Part shown: piece by piece, positions 25,821-38,945 of the stretch
Layout: every line of letters starts with the position of its first letter
Numbering within the stretch: position 1 is the stretch's first letter
Assembly: GCA_022410635.1 (NCBI GenBank)
Contig: JAJVDF010000020.1
Span: 318,711 to 382,710 of the forward strand
Source: Tretioscincus oriximinensis
Taxonomy: Eukaryota; Chordata; Lepidosauria; Squamata; Gymnophthalmidae
DNA: 64,000 bases
Reading direction: 5' to 3'
Translations under genes and position numbers: made by a program
The notes under the pieces: model-generated
Told to the model about the DNA's origin: nothing
The model's database searches: none
What the model saw: the letters and a program-made list of their open reading frames with translations, nothing else

Positions 25821-28222
25821 TAGTATTTAGGAGTCAGATAAGAATGTTTTCCAAATTAATTCTTTAGCTGTAGGCATCTCCTGTGATTAAAAAAATAATT
25901 ATATCTGTGCATATTGTAACATTCAAATTCCATCTACCATTAATAATTCTTTTTTAAAACCAATATTTTTCGGTTCCATAAATCAATTGGATTTGTTAAT
26001 TTGTTCTCTCTTTTTTTGCTTGCAATGTAATTGCAAATAATTCTTAACCTCTATCACCCTGAGCTTAGATCAGTCTACAAACTACATTCATTTTTTGTAT
26101 TCCTACATGCAATTAAATAATGAAGATATAAATAGACTTGTATTGACCATTACATGTATTTCTGTACTTCCAGAGGCCAGCAAAGATAAAGTATCACATC
26201 CAGTACAGAGCAAAGTGTTGTCATGTCTGTTATGGCTCATTACCTGTTCATTTACAGTATAGTGATTTATACAAGGAACTTCTTGGACTATTTATTGACA
26301 CACACAAAATAGATCAGCAAGATAAGACACTGTAGCAGAATTACTTACTATAGGGCAATCCTAGAAGAAACAGTTATAGGTCATTACCTCTCCTCATTTG
26401 TGGCTGCTTGGCATCAATAATCTATACTCCAAGTTGAAAAACCCTGCTATAATATGACTTTTCTTTGAGGTAGACAACAAATCAACGTTGCCCTGTGATC
26501 TTTTAAGCTATATTTCAGTGTGTAGTTGAAGGAAATCACAGTTTGGGAAGCATCAATCAAGGCTTCCAATCATTACCTTCCCTTATCCAAGGCACAGCAT
26601 GTATCTCAACAACATATGAATTTGACATGAGGAACAGAGGCCATAGATATGAGCAGCTGGCCACAGATTTCCTTTTCAACTCAACCTTGTCACAGCCACA
26701 TCATGTCTCAATTGCAGTTGGCCAAGGATAGGACAGGATGTTTAGGACTAAGAGACAAAATTTCAGATGAAAGGAGATTGGGCTTCAAAATCTGTGCTCA
26801 AATCTCAAAGTGTATGTTTATTTTTGTAGTTGCTGTGCTCATTTTGCAATCCTACCAAACAAAAGTCCTCCCTATGCTTGCTAGTCTGTTGGGAAAATGC
26901 ACAATAATGGAACAGGAATACAATTCCTTATGGATACATCAGCTTCTTGTTATGGTAAGTTTGAGGATGACAGGCAATTGGATTATTCCAGGTTTAAAAT
27001 AAATTCTGGATTTAAAGAGCTCATTTGGAGAGAGCCCATACTAGGTACAAAGTACTAACTTGAGACTCACTCTCATACAATGATCTTAAAATGCTTTTAC
27101 TGGTTTCCCAAGTTATTAAAAAAATGCCCAGATATCTTGGTGAGAGAAACAGGAGGAACTTAGTAGAAACTCCCTTGTCACAAACTAAGAAAACTAATCT
27201 ACTCGGTTCATTGATTCATTGAGTATAGTTCTCTCCATAATATCTAGCTTGTCATTGCAGAGGGGAGAGTTCAAATAAAGAGTTATCCCTGAATCCAAAA
27301 TCCTTGCCAAGAAAACCCGATGGACAGTTTCAGAAGCTAAAAGACATGACATTGAAAAATGAGCATTTCAGGTAGAAAAGTATCAAATATGTTACTGAGA
27401 AAATGTCGAGAGAAATTACAGTTATTGCAGAAAGAGTGAAGTGGCTAGGCCAAAGTTGAAGGGATGATGAGCCATGAATGTTTCTAGTTGAAAAGCTGAT
27501 GCTGTTGCTTAGAGCCCAGAACCTAAGATCTATGAATCAAGCTAAGCTGGATGTGGTCACAATTAGATGGTTTAATTAATATTGACATCTTGGAAATTAC
27601 TGAACTAAAATGAGTGGGGAATTTGTAAATTTTGTTCAAATGATCTTTGTATCTGCTACTGTGGGCACATGTCTTAGGATAACAGTCTAGTAAAGAGTAT
27701 GAGAAGTAATATTCAAAATGATAGAATGATCTCTGTTCAAATCCAAGACAAACCAATAATAGTAATCCAAGTCTGTGCCCCCAGTATATGATTCCAAAGA
27801 AGCAGAAATTGGCCAGTTCTATGAAGATTTGAACCAATTTCTAGAACTAACATACAATGTCACTTTCACCATAGTTGACTGGAATACTAAACTATGAGTT
27901 CAAAAGATAACCAGAATAATAGGTATGCTTGAGCTTGGAGAACAGCATGAACTATGATAGATACCAATAGAGTTTTGCCAAGGTAAACTCTCTTTTCCAG
28001 CAGCCCAAATAGGGAGTCTGCACATGAACATCAGCAGTTGGTCATTCCCAATGAAAACCCAAGACACTGACATAATATCCTGATATTTCATAAATATAGA
28101 ACATTAGCATTGATGCTGGATTTCTTTGATCCTTTTATTGTTGCGAATGGTCCAAATACTCAAGTAGTCAAGCATCCAGTAGTCAATAACAGAACAGAGA
28201 TATTAGATGGAAGTTGAAACTT
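25821..28222. other. no supported feature
   Basis: AT-rich sequence with several short ORFs on both strands, none with a motif or splice context. Confidence 0.35.
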
Positions 28223-29008
28223 GGGCTGTGTTCACACAGCTATATTATTCCTCAGTTGTAGCGACATAAGGAAGGTCAGGGCACATGTGTTAAGTGTGTT
28301 TCAGCAGTCCTTCCATTTGTCCTGAAATAAACTATTGCTTATTCAGGCATCATTGTGGAGAATTTCTGAAATCTTGGAGCCAACCTCCATTATCTCATAG
28401 CCACCCCCATTCCTCTCCTGTGTGAACATTTTTAGTGCGAGAAACAGGAGGAAGAGATGACAGGAGGAAGTGCTGCCTCCTTGCTTTGGCGGGGAAATCT
28501 GCCCGCCTTTTCCTAAGCCCAGACTGTCCTCTGCCTGTTTTGGGGGGCTGCTGCCTGGAGATTGGCGCTGTCAAATGGTTCAGCTGAGGCAAGGAGGAGG
28601 AGGTGGGGAGGTTGACAGGATGTCTATCAATGTTCCCTTTGTTTCACCAAACTGATCTCCAGGCAACAGCCCCCAAAAGCAGGTGGAGGGATGGCTGGAA
28701 GGAGGGCACAGTCGAAGCAATGCGGCGGAGCCAGCTGCGTGTCATGAGAAGCCCAGACTGCCCTCCATCTGCTTTCAGGGGCTGCTACTTGGACATCAGG
28801 ATGTCTGTCACCTAGTGTCTGTTATTGCTGCTTGTTTTGCTGAGCTAAGTTGCGTACGACGAGAATTCAAGAATATGTGTGCACAGATACACCATTGTAT
28901 ATTCTGGGATATAGCTTCATGGTGTGAAGGGACATGCCATTGCTATATTCCAGAATATAGCTTTATCTTGGATTAGCTCTTACCATCTGGAGACACTATG
29001 TGTGAAAG
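28223..29008. mobile_element. large non-autonomous DNA element, related to 14161-14696 and 1-200
   Basis: The left end GGGCTGTGTTCACACAGC and the right end near ACTATGTGTGAAAGG look like decayed inverted ends. It shares blocks with 14161-14696 (AATAAACTATTGCT, TATTCAGGCAT, TATATTCCAGAATATAGCTT). It also contains the GC-rich hairpin unit seen at 1-200 (28545-28690; arms at 28545-28562 and 28652-28672). ORFs here lie in that GC-rich unit and are not genes. Confidence 0.6.
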
Positions 29009-29387
29009 GATTGTAATCCAGTGATAGAGCATCTTCTCTGCTCACAGATGACTTCATGTTTAGATTCTGTCATCTTACTGGAAGCAACACAATAGCTTCC
29101 ACAACTTCTGTATATTTGCTATGAAACTGAAATAATGCTTAGATAGGAAAGGTTGACCTTGACTGGAAGACATCTTTACTTTCATTTTTATGGCTGAGAA
29201 CAGAGCCTGTCTTATTATCCTTTTAGAATTCTTGCACAGCCCTTAGCAGTAAACCTATGGACATTGAACAGGAGACTACATATATGGGAGAACTGGAATA
29301 GACGCACTGAGGATGGTGTTTGCATTCATATTTCAATTGATATTTGATATTTCAAAGATTGATATTTGGTATTGGTACTTCATATTT
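29009..29387. other. no supported feature
   Basis: Nothing recognised; TATTTGATATTTCAAAGATT-like short repeats near 29330-29390. Confidence 0.3.
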
Positions 29388-29546
29388 CAAAAGACCTAGC
29401 TCTTCAGCCTGGCCTTTGGCTGAAAAAAACTGTTCTCCCTTCCCTACATTTAGATGTGGCTGCTTTAATATGTTAATTTGGGACCTGAGACCTTCAAGTA
29501 CAAGGTGGTACAGAAATGTAAATAAATAAAATAAATAAATAAACTA
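29388..29546 (+). repeat. L2-like LINE 3' tail
   Basis: The order AGACCTAGCTCTTCAGCCTG, TTAATTTGGGACCTGAGACC and a final AAATAAATAAAATAAATAAA tail is that of a reptile L2-type 3' UTR. Confidence 0.55.
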
Positions 29547-31725
29547 AGGTGTTCATGTGTTCAGGCAAAGAAAAGAGTGAAGTAGAGCTCCCTTCCTCTC
29601 AGAAAATGGGGGAAAAGTTTGCAGCTTTAATGGATGTGGAAAAGAAGCATATTCACCAGTTTATGATGCCTGCAGCATTTGCTGAAAAATAATTAACTTT
29701 TCATGTTCTATTTTTTTGTGTGTGTCTTCTTCTTTTCCCATCCTAACCCTATCATGAAGTGATCTGGATGGAAAAGAGGACATTCCCCAGACCCTTAATA
29801 AAGCATTAGTAAAATGTTTTCAGGAGATATCTCTCATTTTTTTCCAAGCCTATCTGTCATTTTGTAAATATTTTAAAAAGGCAAGGCTACACTTATGAAA
29901 AACCATTCTCTTCTTCTTTCTCTCTCTCTCTCTTTTCTTTCTTGCAGAGCATCCAAATAATTAAAAAATAAAAATTGTAGCCCAAATATGTTACAGGCAC
30001 TTTTGACTAAAAGGCCTCCAAGAGGAAAGTTCTGTGCCTTAAGAATTTTCTTTTGCCTCAAGGCATGAATAGATTTGAGTGGCAACGTGACTGACAGATA
30101 AGGTGGCTGGAGAATTGTTCCTTTTGGAGAAAGCATTCCAGAGACGCCACATCACAATGTATTATTGTCAGACTAGTAAAAATTTGCTTACTATTTCTGC
30201 TCCACTTTCCATAAGCAATTTGTCTGCATAGCTAAATCGAGGCTCTGCTAACTTGCCTTGATTTACAGTCTCTGGTCTGCAGCGCACGTTTTGACATAAG
30301 GGCCATACAGTGTGTGGAATCATCAGTATTATCTGCAGCAATACTAATCCAGATTAGCCTGTGCCATAACTGCAAAGCTCAAAGTAGCTTCACAGCTGAG
30401 GTTACATCCTCATGGTCTGCATGGACTACACTGAGGTGGTCATGAAAATGACCCCCTGATAGATGCAAACCCAAGAGGTGTATCTTCTGCGTGTCTGTTA
30501 TATATCAGACTACTGATAAGGTCAATTAAATGAATCTACCAACAATTTGGATTATGCTGTCAATGTATAGAGCAGGGCTCCACATGTGGCATTTATCTGG
30601 CAGCCGACTAGTTCTGGGCTCCCAATAGCCCACCACTTGCCTTTTCATTAACACATGTGTACAATGTGCAGTTCATGACACCAGGTGGCCCCAAACCAGG
30701 AATTTGCTCATAGTTTTTTTTTAAAACTATAGTCCGGCCCTCCAACAGTCTGAGGAACAGTGAACTGGCCCCCTGTTTAAAAATTTTAAGGATCCCTGGT
30801 ATAGAGAGTAGATCAGCAGAAGGAATGTCCGCATTAGCTCCACATAATAAACCTGCAGAAATACTCATCCTAGAAGTAAACCATATAGGGCCTAAAGCAA
30901 GGAATCTTTTTCTTCTGTATGATTTTAAATAGCCGTGCTCTCCACAGTGGTCCTAGTACAGCCCTTCTAAGAATCTCTGGATGTGCAAGAAAATCCCCAC
31001 AGAAAAATTAATTTTCCTAATTATCCTTAAACTAGAACCATTAATATACTATATTATTTATGTAAATATTATCAGATTTAATTCAACTGGCTGGTTCTCT
31101 GAAAACATGCTGATTTAGTTCAATCTAATAGTCTTTTAAGTATGTTGATATTTCTCCCTAATACACTTATCTAATTTGTTGTATTCTCTATTATATTGCA
31201 CTCATTCTAACGTGTAATAAACATCTTAACCCATTTTGGAAAACCTGGCAATTTGGAGAATTTTACACCAAGTACTGTAGACTTTGACAGCCTCCTAGTG
31301 GCCCAAGAATAACTGTATTTTCTATTGCACAGCACACTACTGTGTGAGTGTGACCGTAGAATCTTTTTTTGTTTTTGTTACAATGGTATTTCCTTCCAGA
31401 AATGTTATTTCCAGCAATAGCCGGTCACAGACTTGGGGCATCTTGGCTACTTTGCAACTAATCTTTGGATTCAGCAGATTCTCATGTAGTCAGTGCATTT
31501 GAAGCAGACCAGAGGAAGACAATCTTGTGCCCAACTGCTCTTTTCACATTTTTACCCTTGCTTTTAATTATCTGCTTTGATATTTTTTTAAAATGAGAAA
31601 TGATATAAAATCTCTTTCATAGTATTAATCATGATGGTAGTATTAAGTACTACTACTAGTACAATTTTCTTATGTCTAATGCAAAGCTGTCCAGCAATCT
31701 TAAAATATGCTGGATGAAATCAAAG
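29547..31725. other. no supported feature
   Basis: AT-rich sequence; a TCTC-rich run lies at about 29918-29942. No exon was found. Confidence 0.35.
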
Positions 31726-32068
31726 TTCTTCCATTCTAGTAGATCTTGAAAAGGATGAAGAACAGAATTGCCCACTGATTATAAAGTTATTTACATGGGG
31801 TGTAAATGGTAGAAAGAAAAACAGTGCAGATACATAGCAGTTCTCAGATTTGCTACTAAAGATCCTTAAATTACTTCCCTCATCCTTGGCTTCTTTGGTG
31901 GTTACTCTATCTAGATCCTGCTCTTACTTTAGAAAAAGATGTCTTTTCATATTGGGCCTTATTCTCAATTATATTCCAGCTAGTGGAATTAAGCAGCAGC
32001 AGCAGCAGTGGGCAATCAGTGGGCAATTCTGTTCTTCATCCTTTTAAAGATCTACTAGAATGGAAGAA
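31726..32068. repeat. 55-bp inverted repeat pair with 233-bp spacer
   Basis: Positions 31726-31780 and 32014-32068 are inverted copies over 55 bp with a single mismatch. The spacer is unique-looking sequence with a (CAG)5 run at about 31993-32007 next to the right arm. Directly beyond the right arm come CTG and CTC/CTT repeats (32069-32128). Confidence 0.9.
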
Positions 32069-32532
32069 CTGCTGCTGCTGCTGCTCCTCGTTCTCCTCCT
32101 CCTCCTTCTTCTCCTCCTTCTTCTCCAGGAGACTGGAGGACAGGGAGTGTGGAGGAGGAAGAGAAGGGAGGAGGGGAGAGGACAGGAGGACGGGGAGATT
32201 TAGATCCAAAGCTGCCACCGGGATTCTGTGGCAGTTGTTTTGGGGTTCTCCGTTCCCCTTCTCAGATGCTAGGCCTTCTCAAGTTGTCTGAAATTAAATA
32301 GTAAAGATGACTGCCTGCCTGTGACAGCCCAGGGGTAAGGCTACTTTGGATCCCTATCACTATAACTACTGGAGGTTCAAGCAGATTTTTAAGGCATGGA
32401 GCAGCTGATGTGGGAGAAACCATTGCTTTAGATATTTGGGGACCAAGCAGTTCATAAGTCAAAGTTAATATCTTGAATTGGATTCAGTAGCGAATTGGCA
32501 GTCAGTGTTGCTCTTTTAGTACTGATGTGATG
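32069..32532. repeat. CTG/CTC/CTT and purine-rich low-complexity run, then unique sequence
   Basis: At 32069-32200 there are CTGCTG, CTCCTC, CTTCTT and then GGAGGA-rich tracts. ORFs across this stretch (poly-Cys/Ser or Glu-rich) come from the simple repeats. The rest is unremarkable. Confidence 0.6.
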
Positions 32533-32747
32533 TACAGGGTGTTTCAAAAATGTATACACACTGTGAACTTCCATAGAAAATTTATTTACTGTTCTACTGT
32601 TCTACAAAGTTAAATAAATAACAAATGTTAATCCTGTTCAAATTGGTGGCCTTCAGCATCAATACAATTCTGAGTACGAGTCACCACTGATTCTGTACAT
32701 TGTATGGAAGTTCAAAGTGTGTATCCATTTTTTGAAGCACCCTGGTA
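32533..32747. mobile_element. mariner-like MITE, copy 2, with transposase C-terminal remnant
   Basis: The outer ends are TACAGGGTGTTTCAAAAAT and ATTTTTTGAAGCACCCTGG. Unlike the palindromic copies, the centre holds coding-like sequence on the minus strand, about 32631-32699. It reads ESVVTRTQNCIDAEGHQFE before a stop at 32630-32628. A C-terminus of the form (R/T)xxxCIxAEGxxFE is familiar from mariner/IS630-type transposases, so this copy probably links the MITE family to its parent. Confidence 0.75.
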
Positions 32748-33879
32748 TATCCTGCCATTTCAGTCAGCAGTACGGTGACTGCATTCTGTACCAGCTGCAG
32801 TTTCTAAATCAAAGTCCAATCTGGAATTTACAAAAGCATGGATTTGTCTGTCCAGCGGGAAATTGCCTCACAAGATCCCAGTAACAACAGCACTGGGAAG
32901 GTCCATTATATCACTTTTTCCTATGAGCACATTTTTTTAGCTTCTGTAACATACTGCACTCTTCTTATGTGAAAACAGCACTCTTCAGGACTGAGAGATA
33001 TACAACGCTATATATTTTTCCTAAGCATCATAGGAACATGAATGTTTAAAGAGAACAATTTAGTCTACTCTCTGTAGATAGAGTACCCAATTCATTTTGC
33101 CCCTTCCCAAAATGGCTCCAAAACAAAAATGAAGAAGGAATCCACATTTCCTCTAAGATTACCACATCAAAATTGCCACACAGATATTTACATTTTAAAT
33201 GAGTATGAAAAAATTATTCCCCCTTAGGTGCAGCAGATATCAGAAAGTCCCCCTCTTTTATATACATTAAAGTTGCAAAGTTCTATCCCCATTTTATGAG
33301 GTATCCCTACAGTATTATTCATCATTAAAGGTTTTCTCACAATCTGATAAATCTTCCCAAACTGTCTTTCCTATAATTAAAGTTTCTGGACTCCTGTTAT
33401 TTTTAGACAATCAAAATGGAAGAATATTCCAAATAAATTGTTCAAATTTTTTTCTTCCTGCCCCTTCTCTTTGCCTTACAAAGTGAACTTAACGTTTTTG
33501 TTTCTTTGAACCCATCCTGTTGGGCCAATGCACATATCCATTATTTTCTGCATGACAACTTTTCTTTTCAGGCTCAACAATTCCATGTTGACTGTTTTAA
33601 CCTGTGGAGATTTAATGCTCATTTTCTCATGATTGGACAAACTAGTGGCTTCTCCACTCCACGGTTCCCTGTAAAACAAAACAGCTTACATGTTATGCTT
33701 TCAAATATGGGTGTTTTTCCAAATTAAATTTAGAAAAAGAACATTTACAAGGAGGAGCATTTTTTTTAAAAAAAATGAAACAGGACAACTCATTTAATTC
33801 TACAGTACATCCAGTCCACCTTCCTCAAAATGCCAAAACCACAAATCATGTAAGGTGTCAATCAGTTATAATTGCATTT
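32748..33879. other. no supported feature
   Basis: AT-rich sequence. ORFs at 33476-33679 (minus) and 33506-33727 (plus) overlap and show no motif. Confidence 0.35.
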
Positions 33880-34112
33880 GCAGACTGCGCATGCGCCACG
33901 GCTAGAAGAAGATGCGTCTGGCGGGTCTCTGCTAAAGGATTACAATATTAACCTACCCTGGCAGGTATAATCCCTGAAGGGTAAAGAGGGCAAGGGCTCC
34001 CTTTTGGGTACAAAAGAAGGCTTTTTGAAAATCCAAACGTGTGACAATGAAAGGGGTTTGGGAAGAGTCCGGAGCTTACTGAAGTCAAAACGCCAGAGGA
34101 TGGAATGAGAAG

Positions 34113-35084
34113 ATGGCGACTGGGACAAGCAACAGTAAACAGGGCTCCCCCTCCAAAGAGTCCACAGATAAAAAGTTGGATAAAGTTTTGAGATATCTGC
34201 AGGGGGTCGAAGACAAATTAAATACTATCGTAACAGATATTACCCAGCTAAAGGAGATATGCACAGTTAACACAGAGGATCTAAAAATTCATACAGCCTA
34301 AAGTTTTGGAGACTGTAATGGATACCTCCCGGGAAGAAATAGGAGACTTGAAACGAAGGATGGTGAAAATTGAGGACAAGAAGAGGAGGAGGAATCTCCG
34401 CATGAAAGGTTTTACTGCGCAGTTTGGGACAACTGGGATGGAGAATGCAATTTTGGAATGGCTAAAGGACAAGGTGACGAGGAACAACATTGAAAGAGCT
34501 CACTGGGCGCCCAGTGGGGTGAGAGGAGGAGAGTTGGTAAAAGATGTACTGGTGGCGTTCACAAAAGAAAGTCTACGCGACAAGATATATAAAAGACTGA
34601 GGGCAAGTGCACCCCTGAAATATGGCAATAAAGACATTTTGGTGTACATAGACCTGCCCCCTGAAACACTTAGGGCCAGGAACCTTTTAAGGCCAGTAAC
34701 TAGGAAATTAACAGCAGCCTAAGTGACATTTAAATGGATTTTTCCTAGAGCCATCCTGGTGCATAAAGATGGAGTGAATTATAAAGCCTCTACTCCCAGT
34801 GAAGGAATAGAGCTTTTGAAAAGGATAAACACTGATTACTCGGATATTGTTTCTAATGTGGACCCAGGAGGACAAAGACCGGGGGGGGGGGGCAGAAAGG
34901 GGATGTGATATATCAGCCCAGGACAAACAGAAACTCGGTGAACTCGAACAAAAAGCTAAAATACTGCAACAAAAGAAAAAGGGGGAGGGTACCAGGTATT
35001 TGTTGAGACAACCAAAAAGACTGAGGGGCCCAAGAAGGAGTTTAAATCAACAGAAAGAAGAAATTTTGATAGTGAGATATGCAG

Positions 35085-35088
<4 letters not shown>
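34113..35088 (+). pseudogene. L1 ORF1 (RNA-binding chaperone) relic
   Basis: The start MATGTSNSKQGS is followed by a heptad-like helical region (KLDKVLRYLQGVEDKLNTIV), as in the L1 ORF1 coiled coil. A one-base shift near 34295 moves to the next frame, which holds RRRNLRMKGF, NIERAHW and YIDLPPETLRARNLL, the RRM and C-terminal domain hallmarks. An in-frame TAA at 34720-34722 interrupts it, then VTFKWIFPRAILV continues in the same frame. A run of ten or more G at 34880-34891 gives another frame change. It is clearly non-functional. Confidence 0.85.
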
Positions 35089-35924
<836 letters not shown>

Positions 35925-35933
35925 AAGAGCTTA

Positions 35934-37847
35934 TTGGATGTTGTAAGATTTACCCAAGTCCTAGTCAGTATTTATAAAGATAATAAAGCTATAATAAGAG
36001 CGAGCCCGGGTCTATCAGAGTTTTTCAGTATAAGTAACGGAATAAAACAAGGGTGCCCTCTGTCACTTTTAACTTTTTTACTATCAATTGAACTTTTGGC
36101 CAACAGAATTGGAAATAATGTGAATGTTAAGGGATATACTTTTGGAGCGGAGCAACCTAAAGTTAATCTTTATGCAGATGATGCATTGATAATTACTGAA
36201 GATCCTATCAACACATTACCCCATTTAATTGTTGAAATATCAGATTTTGAGAGAATATCAGATTTAAAAAAAACATGGAAAAAAACGAATTATTGACTAT
36301 TAACATCCTAAGAAATGAAAAAATTCAAATAACCCAACTATTGGGCTTGGAAACTGGACAGAAAAATGACCTATTTAGGAGTGAAAATAACAAAAAAACC
36401 CAGATAGGATGATAATTCTATCAATTCATTATGGAAGAAAATTAAAAAGATGATACATTCTTGGCCTTATCAAAAATGGAGTATGCTCACTAAAGCTAGA
36501 GCATTAAAATGATGATCCTTTCAAGATTTTCATATTGTTTTCAAACAGTTCCAGGAAGGATCCCAATACAAACGTTTAGGGATTGGGCAAAGGAATTGAA
36601 AAAATGGAGTTTACAAGATAAGAAGAATCCCAAATAGAGTCTTTTTTTCAACTAAGGAAGAAGTAGGATGGAGCTTTCCTTGCCTACAGACATATTGGGA
36701 AACATTCCAGATATTTAAAATAATTGATTTAGAATTCAAAGAGGAATATAAGTTGCATAAAATAGAACTAAAATTGAATGGTATGGGAAACTTTTCCTTG
36801 ATGTACAACAGAATGGCAATAAGTAGATGGCTTCCACCTCTTGAGGCCTTATGGAAGACTTGGCAACATAATTATAGAAAATTAGTAGTCACTTAAAGAT
36901 TGCATCCATAAAGATAACACCTTGGGGGAAAATAGCATGTCCAATTATTTCAAAATGTTAAAGAGTAAGGGAATAAATGGACTAAAGAACCTATATTATA
37001 ATAGAGGGGACCCTATCACATTGAATAGGTTGAGAGAAATGAGACAAGATCCGAACTAATGGCTAATGGAAGCAGCCACATATAGTTACATCAACATACA
37101 CTAGGCGCTTAATGAGAGGAGAGCAAACAGACTTAGAGAAAATTATTATAAGGAGGATAAGAGGGGAAAAATTCTGAGTGGGTGTATTATACAAATTAAT
37201 TATTAAGAATAAATATAAAAACCTTTTGTACATAAAGCAAAAATGGGTGTTGGATATTAGGAATGATGATATTCTATGGAATAACTGGATAAAGGAGATT
37301 AATTAAATATAAGAAGTTAAGAGAGGTGGAGCTTAAGATCATAACCAGATGGTACAGAACACCGACCCAATTAGCCCATATGGTCGATATATCTCCACAA
37401 TGTTGGCACTGTGGGCAGGAAATTGGTAATTATTTACATATGTGGTTTGAATGTGTAGAAGTCAATGCCTTCTGGATCATAATAGTTCAAGAAACAAATA
37501 ATATTCTTCAAAGTAATATCCCAGTGTTGAAAGAAATCCTAATCTCAAACAGTATAATAGGAACGCAGATGAACCGATATATACTTCAACAGGCGATTAG
37601 GACAGCTCATATTTTGATAGCCAAATGGTGGAAGAATAAGAACAGGTGGGCTACGGAGGGCTGGTACGAATATATGTCAGAAATATTATATCAATTCCTG
37701 AGAGAAAGAAGGCTAAAGAGACTGGGCATCCAAATTAAAATATTGTGGGAGATTAGGTGGCAGAAATTCCTTTCCTTTGAAATATTTAACCTGATGGATT
37801 CAGTAATAGCACATACCAGGTATTTGGATTTAAAAAGATTAACTTAG
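35934..37847 (+). pseudogene. L1 ORF2 relic: late reverse transcriptase and C-terminal zinc-knuckle region
   Basis: At 35934-36296 the frame reads FSISNGIKQGCPLSLLTFL, then VNLYADDALIITED, the palm motif with the two catalytic Asp residues. After 36296 the reading frame breaks repeatedly, but thumb-type segments are visible (KARALKW, PGRIPIQTFRDWAKEL). The last intact part, 37326-37847, holds CWHCGQEIGNYLHMWFEC, a CX2CX7HX4C-like motif typical of the L1 ORF2 C-terminus, and ends in LDLKRLT. The endonuclease domain is absent. Confidence 0.85.
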
Positions 37848-37994
37848 TTTCATGATTGTGCCATGCTAATATGCTCTGGGGGATGGGTGGGTGGATGGAT
37901 TTGTTGTGTATGTTATGTATTAGTACCTTCTGTTTTGTATAGTATGTTTAGTTGCTTTTTGTTTTTTGTTCTGTATTATATATAGTAAATAAAT

Positions 37995-38050
37995 ATATAC
38001 TGCTCAAAACAATTAAGGGAACACGTTAATATAACAGTGTAACACTAAGA
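37995..38050 (+). mobile_element. Tc1-like transposon terminus fragment
   Basis: TATACTGCTCAAAACAATTA, then GGGAACAC, then CAGTGTAACACTAAGATG closely matches the terminal inverted repeat of a Tc1-like element that I know from fish genomes. Only one end is recognisable. It abuts the L1 3' end. Confidence 0.6.
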
Positions 38051-38140
38051 TGTTACTTTTTGATGTTGCTTTTAGATGTTTATAGACTTGGTAACATGGC
38101 CTCTGTGTTAAACATATTTTGCACCAAGTTAACAATTCAA

Positions 38141-38192
38141 GGTCCTGTTCACACATGTTGCAGGATTAAAAGCATGTGTGTGAGCAGGGTCC
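38141..38192. repeat. short imperfect inverted repeat
   Basis: GGTCCTGTTCACACATG (38141-38157) and CATGTGTGTGAGCAGGGTCC (38173-38192) pair with a 15-base loop. It is probably part of a decayed miniature element. Confidence 0.5.
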
Positions 38193-38285
38193 ACACATTA
38201 TGAAGATCCAGAAAGATGATCTTTTATCTATAATAAAGGCTGCAATCTTAAAGCATCAAACATAGTGGGAATTTCCTAAACTCAT

Positions 38286-38370
38286 TGCTCTGTTCAGTTG
38301 CTTCGTTTCATCTCCTTTTTGATTTATAATGAATCCAAAAGGAGATGAAACAAATCAACTGAACAGAGCA
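38286..38370. repeat. 39-bp hairpin, 7-base loop
   Basis: The arms 38286-38324 and 38332-38370 pair with three mismatches in 39. The core is GAGATGAAAC with GAACAGAGCA at the outer end. It looks like a miniature element or a recent inverted duplication; no target duplication was identified. Confidence 0.85.
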
Positions 38371-38937
38371 AAGGTGGACAGAGGGGATATTCTTGTGATA
38401 CCTTCAGTTGTTTTATTATGAACTTAACATTTTATTTTTAATATAGCTAGAAAGTGGGAACAGTCCTCAAGCATTCTACCACCAGATGCACACTGGCTTT
38501 AAAAATGCTTTGCATTTTGCTATAAAAAAGAAAACATAGAGCAGATTTCTAAAGTGTTTGGAAAATGTACTTTTAAACATTACCTTTCTTTAAAAATAGT
38601 TTACTAATAACATATACAAGCTACTATTGTAAAGATTTCCCACCAACTTCATTAGTTTTCTGCAATCTGTTGGGTTAGTCCCAATTCTTGTTTTAGCTAA
38701 CAGAACTTTGGAAATGTGTTTAGGAAATGAATTGATAAATTTATATCTTCTCCATATTACTGGCCAACACCAACAATATAATCTCGTTTGGGGCTCACAG
38801 TTGCTTGTTTCTGCTCCTGCAAGGCAATCTTGGTCCTTTCTGACATTTGCTTCCACACTATATTTGCCAATGAAATATTCAAAACTGTGTAAGTGCTTGA
38901 ACCCACAAAGTTGCAGGTATTTTCACCTGGGGTTTGC
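38371..38937. other. no supported feature
   Basis: AT-rich sequence between the hairpin cluster and the hAT element; no motif in either strand. Confidence 0.35.
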
Positions 38938-38945
38938 TGTACATT

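Noticed and set aside
31983..32291. Ser/Cys-rich ORF with CAG and CTG repeats
   Set aside because: Simple-repeat translation; no exon signals.
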